Program-made: the position numbers and the translations under genes | Assembly (NCBI GenBank): GCA_013399695.1 | Contig: VXAU01000760.1 | Span: 2,213,361 to 2,277,360 of the forward strand | DNA: 64,000 bases | Direction: 5' to 3' | Origin: Formicarius rufipectus | Lineage: Eukaryota; Chordata; Aves; Passeriformes; Formicariidae | The notes under the pieces: model-generated | Database searches by the model: none | What the model saw: the letters and a program-made list of their open reading frames with translations, nothing else | Told to the model about the DNA's origin: nothing | Shown here: piece by piece, positions 26,526 to 35,170 of the stretch | Layout of the letters: each line of letters opens with the position of its first letter | How positions within the stretch are numbered: position 1 is the stretch's first letter

Positions 26526-29074
26526 GGAAAGAGGAACATCACCATGCCATGCAGAGACCCAAAGCATGTTTGGCTGGGTTTGGGCAGAGATCATCCAAGG
26601 GCAATTTTAGGACAAAATAGAAGTGAAGGTTGGCACTTATAAGCATATTCACCTTAATTTCCTCAGCACTGGGATGCTGCTGGGTGGTGGTTGGGCTGAC
26701 TCCCACTGCCATAGCCACATCATGCTCAGCGCTGCATCTCAAGGGTGAGGGTAAGTGGAAAACCTTCTTATTTATTGTAAGTCACCAATGAAAAAAAGGA
26801 GGGTGACAAAAGGAAAAACAATGTGGTTTTAATTTTCAATGTAAAACCAGATGCATAAACATGTATGTATTTTAGCCGTGAGGACAAAACCAGCAGCAGG
26901 GCTGTAGGATGGTAGCAGGAGTGGTGCAAAGTGTTAGCTTTGATGGGTGACTTCTCTACCTGCTTGGGACTGAAGCAGAGGGAACATGTACATGCCTATG
27001 CTTTAAGGCTACTGCTACAAAAAGAACCATAAGAGAACATACTCAGTGTCTCCTTTACACCATGTCCATGCTTAGTGCTGTCTGAGGCAGAAGAAATGTG
27101 ATGTTTCAGGGTCTGTGCAAGAGTCAGAGAGAAGATTGCTGTCTTCAGTGAGCTTTTGCCCAAGTCCTGCTAAACATACTTTTTCTTTTTTAGTCTGGTA
27201 TCATGATGGTGTTTACTGTGTTGCAGAGCGTGTTTACCACCACCATATGCCTCCAGTAAAGATGAGTCCTGAGAGGGTGTGCTACCATGGGCTGCCCTGC
27301 AGTGTCAGCCCCACACTGCAGGGCACAGGCTGCAACCATGTCCAGGGGACCACATCCCTGTGCCTTTGGGAGCACGAGTCCTTCTTTATCATCATCACAG
27401 AGTCCTGTGCCTATTACCAAACTGCACCATAGAATGGCAGACTGCTCTCGAGGCACCATTGTCCCTGGGCAGCAACAGAGCCTGTGCAGTCAGCCTTTGC
27501 AACCAAACTCTTCAGGCACAGATGTTCTGTACAGTTTGCAAACCATTCCTCATCTGGTGCATGAGATGAAGTGTTGGGAAGGTGCCCTCTCTATGCCCAG
27601 GAGAGCCAGCTCTGTGGCACTGACTGCAGAACCCCTTCCAGCATTCAACTACAGCCCCAAAAAACAGTGTTTATCAAGTCAGTGTGGAGTTCAGCTGTCT
27701 GTGCATGTGAATGTGGAGGGTAAGTAAAGTCTCCTATTTAAACTTGTGACATTGTGAAAATTGTTTACTGAAAACAGCAAACATTTATTTAAGTCTCAGT
27801 AGTCCTGTTTTGGCTACTTGTCCTCTGTTTTACATATTACATATTTAAATATTAAATGTTATTGATTTGACTGAAGTTTTTCTATAACGTGAGTATTGTA
27901 GAAACAGTATTACAAACATGGAGAGTAAAAGTATTAGGGATCAAGGTGTTAAAAATATTATCTCAAAAATACAATTTTGTTTAGAATAAAATATGGTGAT
28001 TCCAAGTTCTCAGTGTTGCAAGCAAGTTCATCTCAAAAGACATCAGGTTTGTCTTTCTTTAGAAAACAGACATGAAATTAACTCTGGTATTTTTTCAATT
28101 TAATGTTTTGGCTCATTCAAGTAGCAGGGAACTGAAGTATTTGGGCATGGCCCAGAGCAAGATCTCTGACTGATCTATCAGCTGTGATTGCTCAGGGTAA
28201 TGGTGACACCGAAGATGCTTTATTTCTGCAGCCTTTGTACTGTGCTTGATTAGACATTGCTTTGCCAAAAATCATCCCCACCCCACTTAGCAGAGACGAA
28301 TTGCTGAAGAATACCACAGGGAAAACCACTTTTAAACTATAATCCTGGAAATGAGCTGTCCTACTGAAAACCATGTCTGACTCACAGAGTTATACAAGCA
28401 CATTTCCTACTGTAAAAGAGCCAGAACATTTCCAGGCCATCTATTGCAGGTCATAACAGGAGCCTGACAGACATTTCGAGTGTCCAAAGTAGTATACTGA
28501 AGAATAAAGGTCATCTGTGTACCTAGGTATAGGGGGAATAGTAATTTCAAGAAATGGCAAAAAATAATTCAATCAGACAAACCCATAATGTTCCCTACAG
28601 GTGAGTTCCCTGCCTGCCTTGCCTTGGAGCCTGGCTCTTTTTTTGTGGTCACCATCGTGACAGGTTGAGCTTCCCAGCTGCTGCAACAGAGCTCCCCAGA
28701 GCTGCTGCTGCTCACATACAAAGGTTCGGTTTTGTATTTTTTAGAGTTTCATCATAGAGTCAGTCTTAGCTGGACAGATAGCATTCTTTCTGCTACCAAA
28801 AAATACTGGTGTATCTATTAACTGTGCAGGGCCCAATTATCAGTGGCAGGTAATGCAGTTACCACCCTGACTGACTTCTGCAAGCTCTTCAGGTACCCAC
28901 TGCCCTTAAAGATAATGCCAGTTGTTGTTCTTACAGTCCAAAAAACCCGTAAGTCTATACTATCAACTTATTCTATGGGAAAAATAACATATTTAAGAAG
29001 AGTAATCTGTAGAAGTAAGAGTATGTTTCAAATCAGTATGACATTATCAACTGCCACAAAGAAACACAGTCGAT
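26526..29074. other. intergenic stretch between the CR1 copy and the SCG2 3' end
   Basis: Apart from the exon-like block at 27195-27719 (listed separately), I see only unique AT-leaning sequence. Nothing here reads as a gene. The part just below 29070 would be transcribed only if SCG2 transcription runs past its poly(A) site. Confidence 0.5.
27195..27719 (+). other. exon-like open block, unrecognised
   Basis: A pyrimidine-rich acceptor-like stretch ends in TTTTTTAG at about 27194. A strong donor-like GAGG|GTAAGTA lies at 27719/27720. Between them a 146-codon frame opens at ATG 27287 in a near-ideal Kozak context (GCTACCATGG) and runs through the donor. The block is richer in GC than its flanks. 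I do not recognise the predicted protein, which is serine-rich with scattered cysteines and no domain. The other plus frames and the minus strand are also fairly open here, as expected of GC-richer chance sequence. It could be a non-coding RNA exon, a lineage-specific coding exon or coincidence. Confidence 0.2.
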
Positions 29075-29537
29075 TGTCCAGAAATAATTTATTCATCAAC
29101 AATAAAACACTGAATAGAAAAAGCCTTGTAAATAAAACTATATGTATATATATAATGCTTTATATTTTTATTTGATACTCCACAAAAACACTACAGACAG
29201 TAACAAAATAATCCAATTAATCTTAAAAATTTTAAATTATAATTATCACTCTTCATTTATCATGTTTTATTAACAAACCAAAGGTCATTTGTTTACATAT
29301 TACGGTTTTACTTGGTATCTTTCTTTTTTCTTAAAACACTTGAAGCAATTGGTTGTTTGCCCCATAATTTATAACATGTAAGTATATCAATAAACAATAT
29401 AACAGCTCTGAGAAAGATATGCAGACTGTTCAATGGTAAGTAGTCTACCATATGTTGTTTAGTGGGAAAGCAGGAATAAATCACAACTGAATTGGGGTAG
29501 AAGTCAACACACTGAAGAGAGAGTATTTGGGGAACAA
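29075..29537 (-). other. SCG2 3'UTR
   Basis: Runs from the base after the TAA stop (29538-29540) to the predicted cleavage site near 29075. It is strongly AT-rich. On the minus strand it carries three AUUUA pentamers (29477-29481, 29233-29237 and 29129-29133), a short TA-repeat (about 29139-29153) and three AATAAA hexamers. A length of roughly 460 nt is close to what I recall for the mammalian SCG2 3'UTR. Confidence 0.75.
29088..29093 (-). terminator. SCG2 poly(A) signal AATAAA
   Basis: AATAAA on the minus strand, followed about 12 nt later by a CA cleavage dinucleotide (near 29075) and then a GU-rich stretch (TGTGTTTCTTTGTGG, about 29067-29053). Two other AATAAA hexamers upstream in the transcript (29266-29271 and 29167-29172) lack a GU-rich element, so this is the best main site. 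They could be used as minor alternative sites. Confidence 0.75.
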
Positions 29538-31409
29538 TTACATGTTTTCCATTGCTCGTTTAGTAATGTGATCTCTTTCAAGCTCTGACTTCTCCTGTTT
29601 CAGATATTCTAGCACCTTTGCTAGCATATCCTCATCCAGATACTGCCTGTTTTGTGTGTCATCAGCTTCCCCACCCATGGAGAGCCTTTTGCTGAGCGAC
29701 ACCAACTTCGCAGTCTCCTGTGGTCCAAGCTGATTTAGGTGCTCTCTGATGGCCTGCTCCAGGTGATCACCTTCCTGCAGGTTGCTTTCAGAAGCTGGAG
29801 CTCGTTTCATCTGGTTCGTATTGATTACTTCAGGATATTTTGCCAGCACCTTGGCTAAGTAATCAGCCACTTCTTCATCCTTCTCATTCAGTTTCTCATA
29901 TTCCATTTGTCGCCTTTCCAAATTGTTCATCAAGGCAGCTTTAGGAATCAGGTGCCCTTTCAATCTTCTGGGAATGTAAGACAGTCTTGACAAATCATTT
30001 TCTTGATTAAGATGATTTAGTAAGTAGGAGGGATTCTGATTAGCTAAATTGTCATTTCCCAGAAGACTGACAATATCTTCAATATTGAGGTCTTCAGGTA
30101 GGTTTTCTGGAATAAGAGGCTGCTTCATGTACCCACTTTTAGAGTTTAGATTATTTTTAAATATGTCGCTCTGTCCTAGATTGGTTTCAGCTATCTCGTC
30201 GAGGTCTTCTGGGAATTCTAGTTCCTGCTCAGCTTCCAACGTTTCACCCTGAAGCTGCTTTTTTTCTCCAGCTTTCAACATGTCTATTAAATCCTCAGGA
30301 GGAATTTGTAAATTCCTTGAGATTTCTATCAGCTGAGCGATGGACTGAGGGTCGATTTGTTTGTCCAAGAACATTGATGCTCTTTTTTCCTCAAGTTCTC
30401 CTCCAGTCCTTAGTCTCCTATTCCCAGCACTACCCATCAGCCTCTTCAGGTAATAATTCATTAGCTTTGAAACATCCTCTGACATTTGATCTTTATTGTC
30501 TCTTCTTATTTCATCCTCAAGGAAGCTGAGTTTCCCTGATCTTTTCATTTCATCATCAATTTCCTCTTCATGTTTATCAATTTCCTCTTTGCTGTCTTTT
30601 ATCTCTTCCTGGGTTTGGCTTTCCACTTTTTCTTCTATGGGATTCCAGTCTTCTCCTCCTACAACATCTTCATAGGCAATGTTATTCACTTTATATACAT
30701 CATCTTCATCATCTGTATACAATTTCTGGTCCTCATCCAGCCTTTCTTTCTTGTGGTTGCTGGGTCCTGCCATCTTCCCCAACTCCTGAAACACAGACTC
30801 CAGTGTAGCAAGGCTTTGGGGCGTATATTGCTCTTCCACGATTTCATTAGTACGCTTAAAAGGGCTGTCTCTTGAACTGTCTTCATAGTGTCCAAATGGC
30901 ATTTTGAGATACTTTTGCCACCTCTCAGGCCACTTGTAAGCCTCATAATCATCAGTCACTCCAGCTGGAAAGCTGTTATCTGAACTCAGACCATAAGGTT
31001 TATTCTCCTTTGGGCCAGATTTTGACTCTTTCTCAGCTTGCCGCAAGGCTTCCAACATTACCTTAACCCATTGGGACTCATCTTCAGTCAAAGAGTCCCT
31101 TCCATTATCTGGCAGGTGAATCTGATCCTTGCTTTCCTTCTGTTGCAGGAGATATGGGACACTTTGATAAGAGTTGTAATCAGGGCTGCTTTCTCCCTTG
31201 TTAGTTTGCTTGCGAAGGTCTTCTATGTATTCCAGTGCTTTGATCATATCAGGATTTGGGAGTCTTTGTAAGTTTTTCATTACATAGTCTGGATCTTTCT
31301 GAAGCAGTTGATGCTGCTGGAAAGAAGCTGCATCAACCCAACAGATTAGGACAAAGAAAAAGGTGAGAGTGCAGGCTGTCCCCAGCTGGAAGGTTTTAGT
31401 TTCTGCCAT
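29538..31409 (-). CDS. SCG2: secretogranin II (chromogranin C) precursor
   Basis: This is a 623-residue acidic granin, close to the 617 residues of human SCG2. In neurons and endocrine cells granins aggregate in the trans-Golgi, help form dense-core vesicles and are cut by prohormone convertases PC1/3 and PC2. Residues 1-27 are a signal peptide (hydrophobic core about 14-25, predicted cut after VDA27). The mature chain has no cysteine, as in mammalian SCG2 and unlike chromogranins A and B. Thirteen paired basic sites are visible: 185, 220, 289, 302, 322, 331, 342, 383, 481, 499, 535, 574 and 617. They bracket secretoneurin (187-219), an EM66-like peptide (222-288) and manserin (537-573); the C-terminus is KR-AMENM. 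The start has A at -3 and G at +4, with an upstream acceptor 13 nt away. The whole CDS lies in one exon, as in mammals. The frame is intact, with no sign of decay. Confidence 0.99.
   Translation of the reverse strand: MAETKTFQLGTACTLTFFFVLICWVDAASFQQHQLLQKDPDYVMKNLQRLPNPDMIKALEYIEDLRKQTNKGESSPDYNSYQSVPYLLQQKESKDQIHLPDNGRDSLTEDESQWVKVMLEALRQAEKESKSGPKENKPYGLSSDNSFPAGVTDDYEAYKWPERWQKYLKMPFGHYEDSSRDSPFKRTNEIVEEQYTPQSLATLESVFQELGKMAGPSNHKKERLDEDQKLYTDDEDDVYKVNNIAYEDVVGGEDWNPIEEKVESQTQEEIKDSKEEIDKHEEEIDDEMKRSGKLSFLEDEIRRDNKDQMSEDVSKLMNYYLKRLMGSAGNRRLRTGGELEEKRASMFLDKQIDPQSIAQLIEISRNLQIPPEDLIDMLKAGEKKQLQGETLEAEQELEFPEDLDEIAETNLGQSDIFKNNLNSKSGYMKQPLIPENLPEDLNIEDIVSLLGNDNLANQNPSYLLNHLNQENDLSRLSYIPRRLKGHLIPKAALMNNLERRQMEYEKLNEKDEEVADYLAKVLAKYPEVINTNQMKRAPASESNLQEGDHLEQAIREHLNQLGPQETAKLVSLSKRLSMGGEADDTQNRQYLDEDMLAKVLEYLKQEKSELERDHITKRAMENM
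29691..29801 (-). other. SCG2: manserin peptide within SCG2
   Basis: Residues 537-573 between KR535-536 and KR574-575, with the core EQAIREHLNQ. It has 37 residues against 40 in mammals; the N-terminal part is shorter and diverged. Mammalian manserin is found in pituitary, adrenal and inner ear. Confidence 0.88.
30546..30746 (-). other. SCG2: EM66-like peptide within SCG2
   Basis: Residues 222-288, starting ERLDEDQ and ending DDEM before KR289-290. It has 67 residues against 66 in human EM66, and is very acidic. EM66 is a stable SCG2 fragment of adrenal and hypothalamic cells in mammals; release of the bird peptide is inferred from the flanking basic sites. Confidence 0.9.
30753..30851 (-). 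other. SCG2: secretoneurin peptide within SCG2
   Basis: Residues 187-219, 33 amino acids beginning TNEIVEEQYTPQ and ending SNH. It is preceded by KR185-186 and followed by KK220-221. It is the most conserved part of the precursor. In mammals it is a secreted neuropeptide acting in chemotaxis, angiogenesis and transmitter release. The C-terminal pair is KK here, whereas human has KR. Confidence 0.97.
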
Positions 31410-31424
31410 ATTTAAAATATTCCT
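31410..31424 (-). other. SCG2 exon 2 5'UTR and splice acceptor
   Basis: On the minus strand a long pyrimidine tract (about 31436-31458) leads through TTTATTTAAAG to an acceptor AG at 31424-31423. This leaves 13 nt of 5'UTR before the ATG. A branch-point-like GTTAAC sits about 40 nt upstream (31461-31466). The arrangement matches the known SCG2 structure, in which all coding sequence is in the second exon. Confidence 0.8.
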
Positions 31425-31991
31425 TTAAATAAAGAGGAAAAAGAAAAAAAAAAAGAAGCAGTTAACACATGGAGACAGACTTCGGAAACTGAACTATGCT
31501 AGAAATTTCTTATCTCTATGCTCCACATACTTTATGGAAATTAGTTTTCCAATGGCAATGCTAAAGTACAAAATACCAATGCTATGTAGCTCATGGAATG
31601 CCCATAGAGGGATCTAGATGTCATTTTGATTATGAAAATGTAATTCCTAAATGGTAAAATCAGTGTACCCATATATTTAAATGCTGATCAAAATATGAAT
31701 ATTAAAACTTCAGACAGAATTCTTTTGTGAGATTGCTCCATAAGGCATCTAATTTCATGCCAGGATAATACTGCAGAATGGTGCTACACTGTAATAAAAT
31801 TAATGTGATGAAGTCAAGAACATGGCATATAAAATTACTTGCAAGTTTATTTCTGTCATTAGTGATAGTGCTATTTCTTCCTTTTTTGCTATTTCATTAA
31901 AAAAAAATTATTTGTATTACAGGTGAATTTTAGTCAATGACTCTGTGAGTCATTTTCCTCTGGACAATGATCCCCTATATGAGTGACAAAC

Positions 31992-32018
31992 TATAATTTA
32001 TCCTAAAGGTAAATTATA
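31992..32018. repeat. small perfect inverted repeat
   Basis: Arms TATAATTTA (31992-32000) and TAAATTATA (32010-32018) are perfect reverse complements around a 9-nt loop. The pairing is A/T only, so the hairpin would be weak. Confidence 0.8.
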
Positions 32019-32094
32019 AAAATGTAATTTTATTGAATCCTCTAAAACCATCTTGGAAATGAGCTTGAGTAGGTAGGTCCTGAGTGCTGATTTA

Positions 32095-32117
32095 ATTCAT
32101 TTGTTCATTCATTCATT
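32095..32117. repeat. (ATTC)n short tandem repeat
   Basis: About five imperfect ATTC units within SCG2 intron 1. Confidence 0.75.
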
Positions 32118-32987
32118 TTAGCAGAAATTGAATCAGGTCCCAGGACAGGCAGAAACATGAGCATTGGCAAATTCAGTTAGAATAGATCAGTAGAAGCCCA
32201 TGTCTGCCCAGCTTACACCAGTCAACAATAAACTCTGGAGCAGAATTGGGATAAATATCCCTCCAAATGGATTAAAATGATTACAGTACCGCTGTGTATG
32301 AGGATGCAGCTGCACAAGTCCAGCCTCACAGAGAGCTGGGCACCTTCCACACAGTGCAGAGAAAAACTGCCATCAGTCATTTCATAGGAGATGTTCAGGC
32401 ACTGATATTCTTGGGCCATGAGACAGATTAGACTCTTTTCTGATCCAGTTACATTACCAAATACAGTATAATAATGAGAAAGGAATGATAAAGATAGAAA
32501 TTGCTTTGATTAATTGACCTATTTTGGTTCCTTTGGTTTTCAGCTTGGTAAAAGCATCCTGTTGAGACATTGGTGGTTCACAAAAGACTGAATGAGTTGT
32601 GTATACTACTATTTACCCACTCCTGCAAGTAAAAAGTGAGCATGAATATACTCATTTCACCTCACTTGTAGATTTTTTTGCTCAGTTTTTGTTCTTAACA
32701 TAATGTGACTTAACTAAATAATTAAAGCACTGTCAGGTCAGGGAGCTGCATTTTTCCTCCCTAATGTGCTTGGGAAAACTAACAGGCATAATACCAAACA
32801 ATTTCCCCAAATACTGGATTTCAAGCCTGAATACATTCAAGAATTAATTTCACAAAGCTTTAGTTTAACAGCTGGTTAGAAGGTGCCACCCTCCAGATCT
32901 GAATTTCCTGTGAAACAAGGCCAACACATTGCTTCATTTTCTGTCACAGAAGAAGCACTATCCCTGTGCATAAATGTATATCTCCAA

Positions 32988-33005
32988 AAATAAATAAATA
33001 AATAA
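32988..33005. repeat. (AAAT)n microsatellite
   Basis: About four and a half AAAT units within SCG2 intron 1. Confidence 0.85.
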
Positions 33006-34587
33006 AGTGCAATTTACTACTTTTTGTAGCAAATAAATGAAATCAAGACCTTCTTTTCCAGCAAAGAGACTGGTTATTAACAGAGTTAGTTTGATTAGCA
33101 CATGAGAAACTGTCTTTTCCAAGGTGTGGGGAAAGGGAGATTCATTCCATAATCACTTACCAAGGAGCTCCCACTCACAAAGACCAGGAACTCACCCTCT
33201 TTCACTGCACACAATTTGGGTTGTTACAGCCTTTGCAAGAGCTACCTGCATCCCATTAAAATCAATATGCGTGCAGCCAGGCAAAGTTTAGTGTATTGTT
33301 CCACAAGGACATTGCTCAACTGGGTATTTCCTTTGCAGGAATAATATGTCATTGGCTCCAATCTCCATATTTTGTGTGCATTTGCCTCTAGGTCAATTTT
33401 CACTTCTAATTCATTGGTAGGTAATAGTTGAAAGCCTTATCAAATGGATTTGGGAATGAGTTATTGCAAAAGCTTTGAGTTCTGGTCATAAATCTTGCCA
33501 TTAAATATAACTTGTAAGATGACTCCTCCCCAGCCTTTCAGACTATAATTCCTTTTTGTTTTAAACTAAGGATGTTTTAGACTTTTTTAGGATCTATAGC
33601 AACATTCTCTCCTGTGCCTCTCAAAGGACAATATACTAAAATGGCTCTTTTGTTTCCAGATGCATAATTGTGAACTAGTTTAGATGGAGAGCATATTTTC
33701 TCCTCTATTAGCACCTAACAAACAGGAAAATCATCTTTCAGCCAACAAATGAAGATGAAGTTCCTCTTTACAAAATGAGGCAATCACATTCACAATTTAA
33801 AATGTATGCAGACTGAAAAAAGTTGCCTATAAAACAGACACAAAAAAATACTCTCCTTTCTGGAATGTTTCCATGGTAGCAGTATTTTTTTTCCTCTCTC
33901 AGCAGTTGTCTCTGGTGTGACTGCAACGTTTCCAGTGAAAATTTGCTATGAAAACTTATAGATTTTCCTACAGATGTGTCCCTGCCCTGAAAGTCTGAGG
34001 CAAAATCCAACAGCAGTTTTCCATAAGGAATATAAATACATCATGCACCCTTCCTCCCAATTTTTTTTCACATAAATAACACAACTGCAGTAAATTTGCC
34101 CTGTTTAAAAGCATCTCTAACCCTTTACCCTGCGTAAGCGGCTGAAAACATGAACAAAACAACAACGAGGTGAGCAGAAGGGCAAACCCCCAAATCCCCA
34201 GCAGTTCTGAGCAATGTAAGGACAGTTTGCACACAGACACATCTGGGAGAGCGAGTCGGGGGGTGTTTGCGTGCGAGGGAACCTCTGCCCATACTCTGAG
34301 CGCCTTAAGTGCCATGTCGGTGACCCCGCATCACTGACCGCCATCGCCTAATGGGAGCGCTCTGCCTCCCGTCTTCAGCCACAAGCGACGCTGAGAGTAC
34401 GTATATAATGCATATCGTAAGAGGGTTATGTTTTATAGAGGTATTTTTCACCACAAGCCCCAGCCGCACCGCACCGCCGTGCCGCTCGCTCGGTGTCTCT
34501 TTCCCCGCCTGTGCCGGCCGAGCCCTGCGGGCAGCGCAGCGACGGCGGTCCAAGAGCTCCCCGACCCCCGCCCGGAGCATCCCTTAC

Positions 34588-34630
34588 CTGCTGCCCTCGC
34601 TGCTCCTGCTGCTCCTGCTGCTCCCGCCGC
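34588..34630 (-). other. SCG2 non-coding exon 1
   Basis: The 3' end is set by a consensus donor, CAG|GTAAGG, at 34588/34587. The 5' end is set only by the TATA box at 34655-34659, which predicts a start near 34625-34632. The exon would be about 40-45 nt of GCAGGA-rich sequence with no ATG, giving a total 5'UTR of roughly 55 nt. If transcription starts further upstream the exon is longer. Confidence 0.65.
34601..34627. repeat. 9-bp tandem repeat in SCG2 exon 1
   Basis: TGCTCCTGC at 34601-34609 and 34610-34618, then TGCTCCCGC at 34619-34627. The repeat makes up most of the predicted exon 1, so repeat-number change would directly change the 5'UTR length. Confidence 0.85.
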
Positions 34631-34631
34631 C

Positions 34632-34651
34632 TTCAGCACCCGGACAGCGCC
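34632..34651 (+). promoter_or_regulatory. RE1/NRSE-like element (REST site) with 1-bp-short spacing
   Basis: The left half TTCAGCACC (34632-34640), one spacer base, and the right half GGACAGCGCC (34642-34651) match both halves of the canonical RE1. The canonical 21-bp RE1 has two bases between the halves; here there is one. REST recruits co-repressors to silence neuronal genes in non-neuronal cells, and SCG2 is an established REST target in mammals. The site lies between the TATA box and the predicted start, on the strand opposite to the gene. Identity is strong by motif; full binding strength with the shortened spacer is uncertain. Confidence 0.8.
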
Positions 34652-34654
34652 CGC

Positions 34655-34659
34655 TTATA
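34655..34659 (-). promoter_or_regulatory. SCG2 TATA box
   Basis: GGTATAAGC on the minus strand, with the TATAA core at 34655-34659. It lies about 70 nt upstream of the exon 1 donor and 14 bp downstream of the CRE-like site. Confidence 0.8.
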
Positions 34660-34672
34660 CCGCCCTCGCCCG

Positions 34673-34680
34673 GCACGTCA
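34673..34680 (-). promoter_or_regulatory. CRE-like site TGACGTGC
   Basis: TGACGTGC on the minus strand, just upstream of the TATA box. Mammalian SCG2 promoters carry a CRE in this position that mediates cAMP and neurotrophin responses. Here the TGACG half is intact but the last two bases differ from the palindromic TGACGTCA. Confidence 0.7.
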
Positions 34681-34683
34681 CGG

Positions 34684-34726
34684 CCCCGCCCCGCCCGGGC
34701 CGTCCGACCCTCTCGGGGGCGGGCGG
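34684..34726. promoter_or_regulatory. GC boxes (Sp1/KLF-type)
   Basis: CCCCGCCCC at 34684-34692 and GGGGGCGGGCGG at 34715-34726 flank the core promoter on its upstream side. They match Sp1/KLF consensus sites and are common in CpG-island promoters. Confidence 0.6.
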
Positions 34727-34795
34727 AGGGACCCGCGTCCGCCGAAAGGGATGGGCAACCACCGGGGCGAGCGAAACCGGGAGCGGCAACAAACT

Positions 34796-34940
34796 GGGAG
34801 GGTGAAGGAACGGGGGAAAAAAGGGGAGAAAAATAAAAGCGAAAGAGGTAAAAATAGAACGAGAAAAAAGACGAAAAGGGAAGCGAGGAAAAAAGAAGGA
34901 TAAAAGGGAGAAAAAGGTGAACAAGAAAAAGCAAAAAGGC
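34796..34940 (+). repeat. 145-bp polypurine tract upstream of SCG2
   Basis: About nine in ten bases on the plus strand are A or G (14 pyrimidines counted in 145 bp). The tract starts just beyond the CpG island, roughly 170-310 bp upstream of the predicted SCG2 start. Long purine strands disfavour normal nucleosome wrapping and can form triplexes. A role here is inference. Confidence 0.85.
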
Positions 34941-35026
34941 AGACACGGTATAGCCTTTCTCTCTGCTTCTCAGCTCCCACGGGCTGGGAGGGGGCTCTTG
35001 ATTAACTGGACCTACACTTCGGGGCG

Positions 35027-35170
35027 TGGATGAAGGTGACGCTCGCCTCGGGTGGGTGGGTAAAGCCCATGACAGCTCGGGGGTGAAGCTGCCCCTCACT
35101 TCAGCTGGATGAAAGAAGCCCATGCACACCTCGAAAGGGTGTGGTGAAGCCGATCCACGCCTCGGGGGGA
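35027..35170. repeat. degenerate minisatellite, about 26-30 bp units
   Basis: About five imperfect units share the pattern TGAAGCC-AT--A-GCCTCGGGG. The clearest are near 35027-35052, 35053-35083, 35111-35138 and 35141-35167. The array explains the unusually long stop-free frames across this stretch. It lies 400-550 bp upstream of the SCG2 start. Confidence 0.6.

Larger units (their letters stand above)
31423..34587 (-). other. SCG2 intron 1
   Basis: A 3,165-bp intron inferred from the donor CAG|GTAAGG at 34588/34587 and the acceptor at 31424-31423. It holds no recognisable gene. It contains small AAAT and ATTC repeats, a 9-bp-arm inverted repeat (31992-32018), one AP-1 heptamer (31946-31952) and a CpG-enriched first 300 bp next to the promoter. 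No interspersed repeat was recognised in it. Confidence 0.75.
34455..34790. promoter_or_regulatory. SCG2 CpG-island promoter
   Basis: The only dense CpG cluster in the window: about 330 bp of GC-rich sequence with frequent CG dinucleotides against a CpG-depleted background. It holds the TATA box, CRE-like site, GC boxes, RE1-like element and exon 1 donor of SCG2, which marks it as the gene's promoter. Edges are judged by eye. Confidence 0.85.

Noticed and set aside
29167..29271. Two further AATAAA hexamers in the SCG2 3'UTR as main poly(A) signals
   Set aside because: Neither is followed by a GU-rich element, unlike the signal at 29088-29093. They may serve as minor sites.
34351..34836. 161-codon plus-strand open frame antisense to SCG2 exon 1
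   Set aside because: A GC-rich CpG-island shadow with low-complexity leucine and proline runs coming from the GCTCCT repeats.
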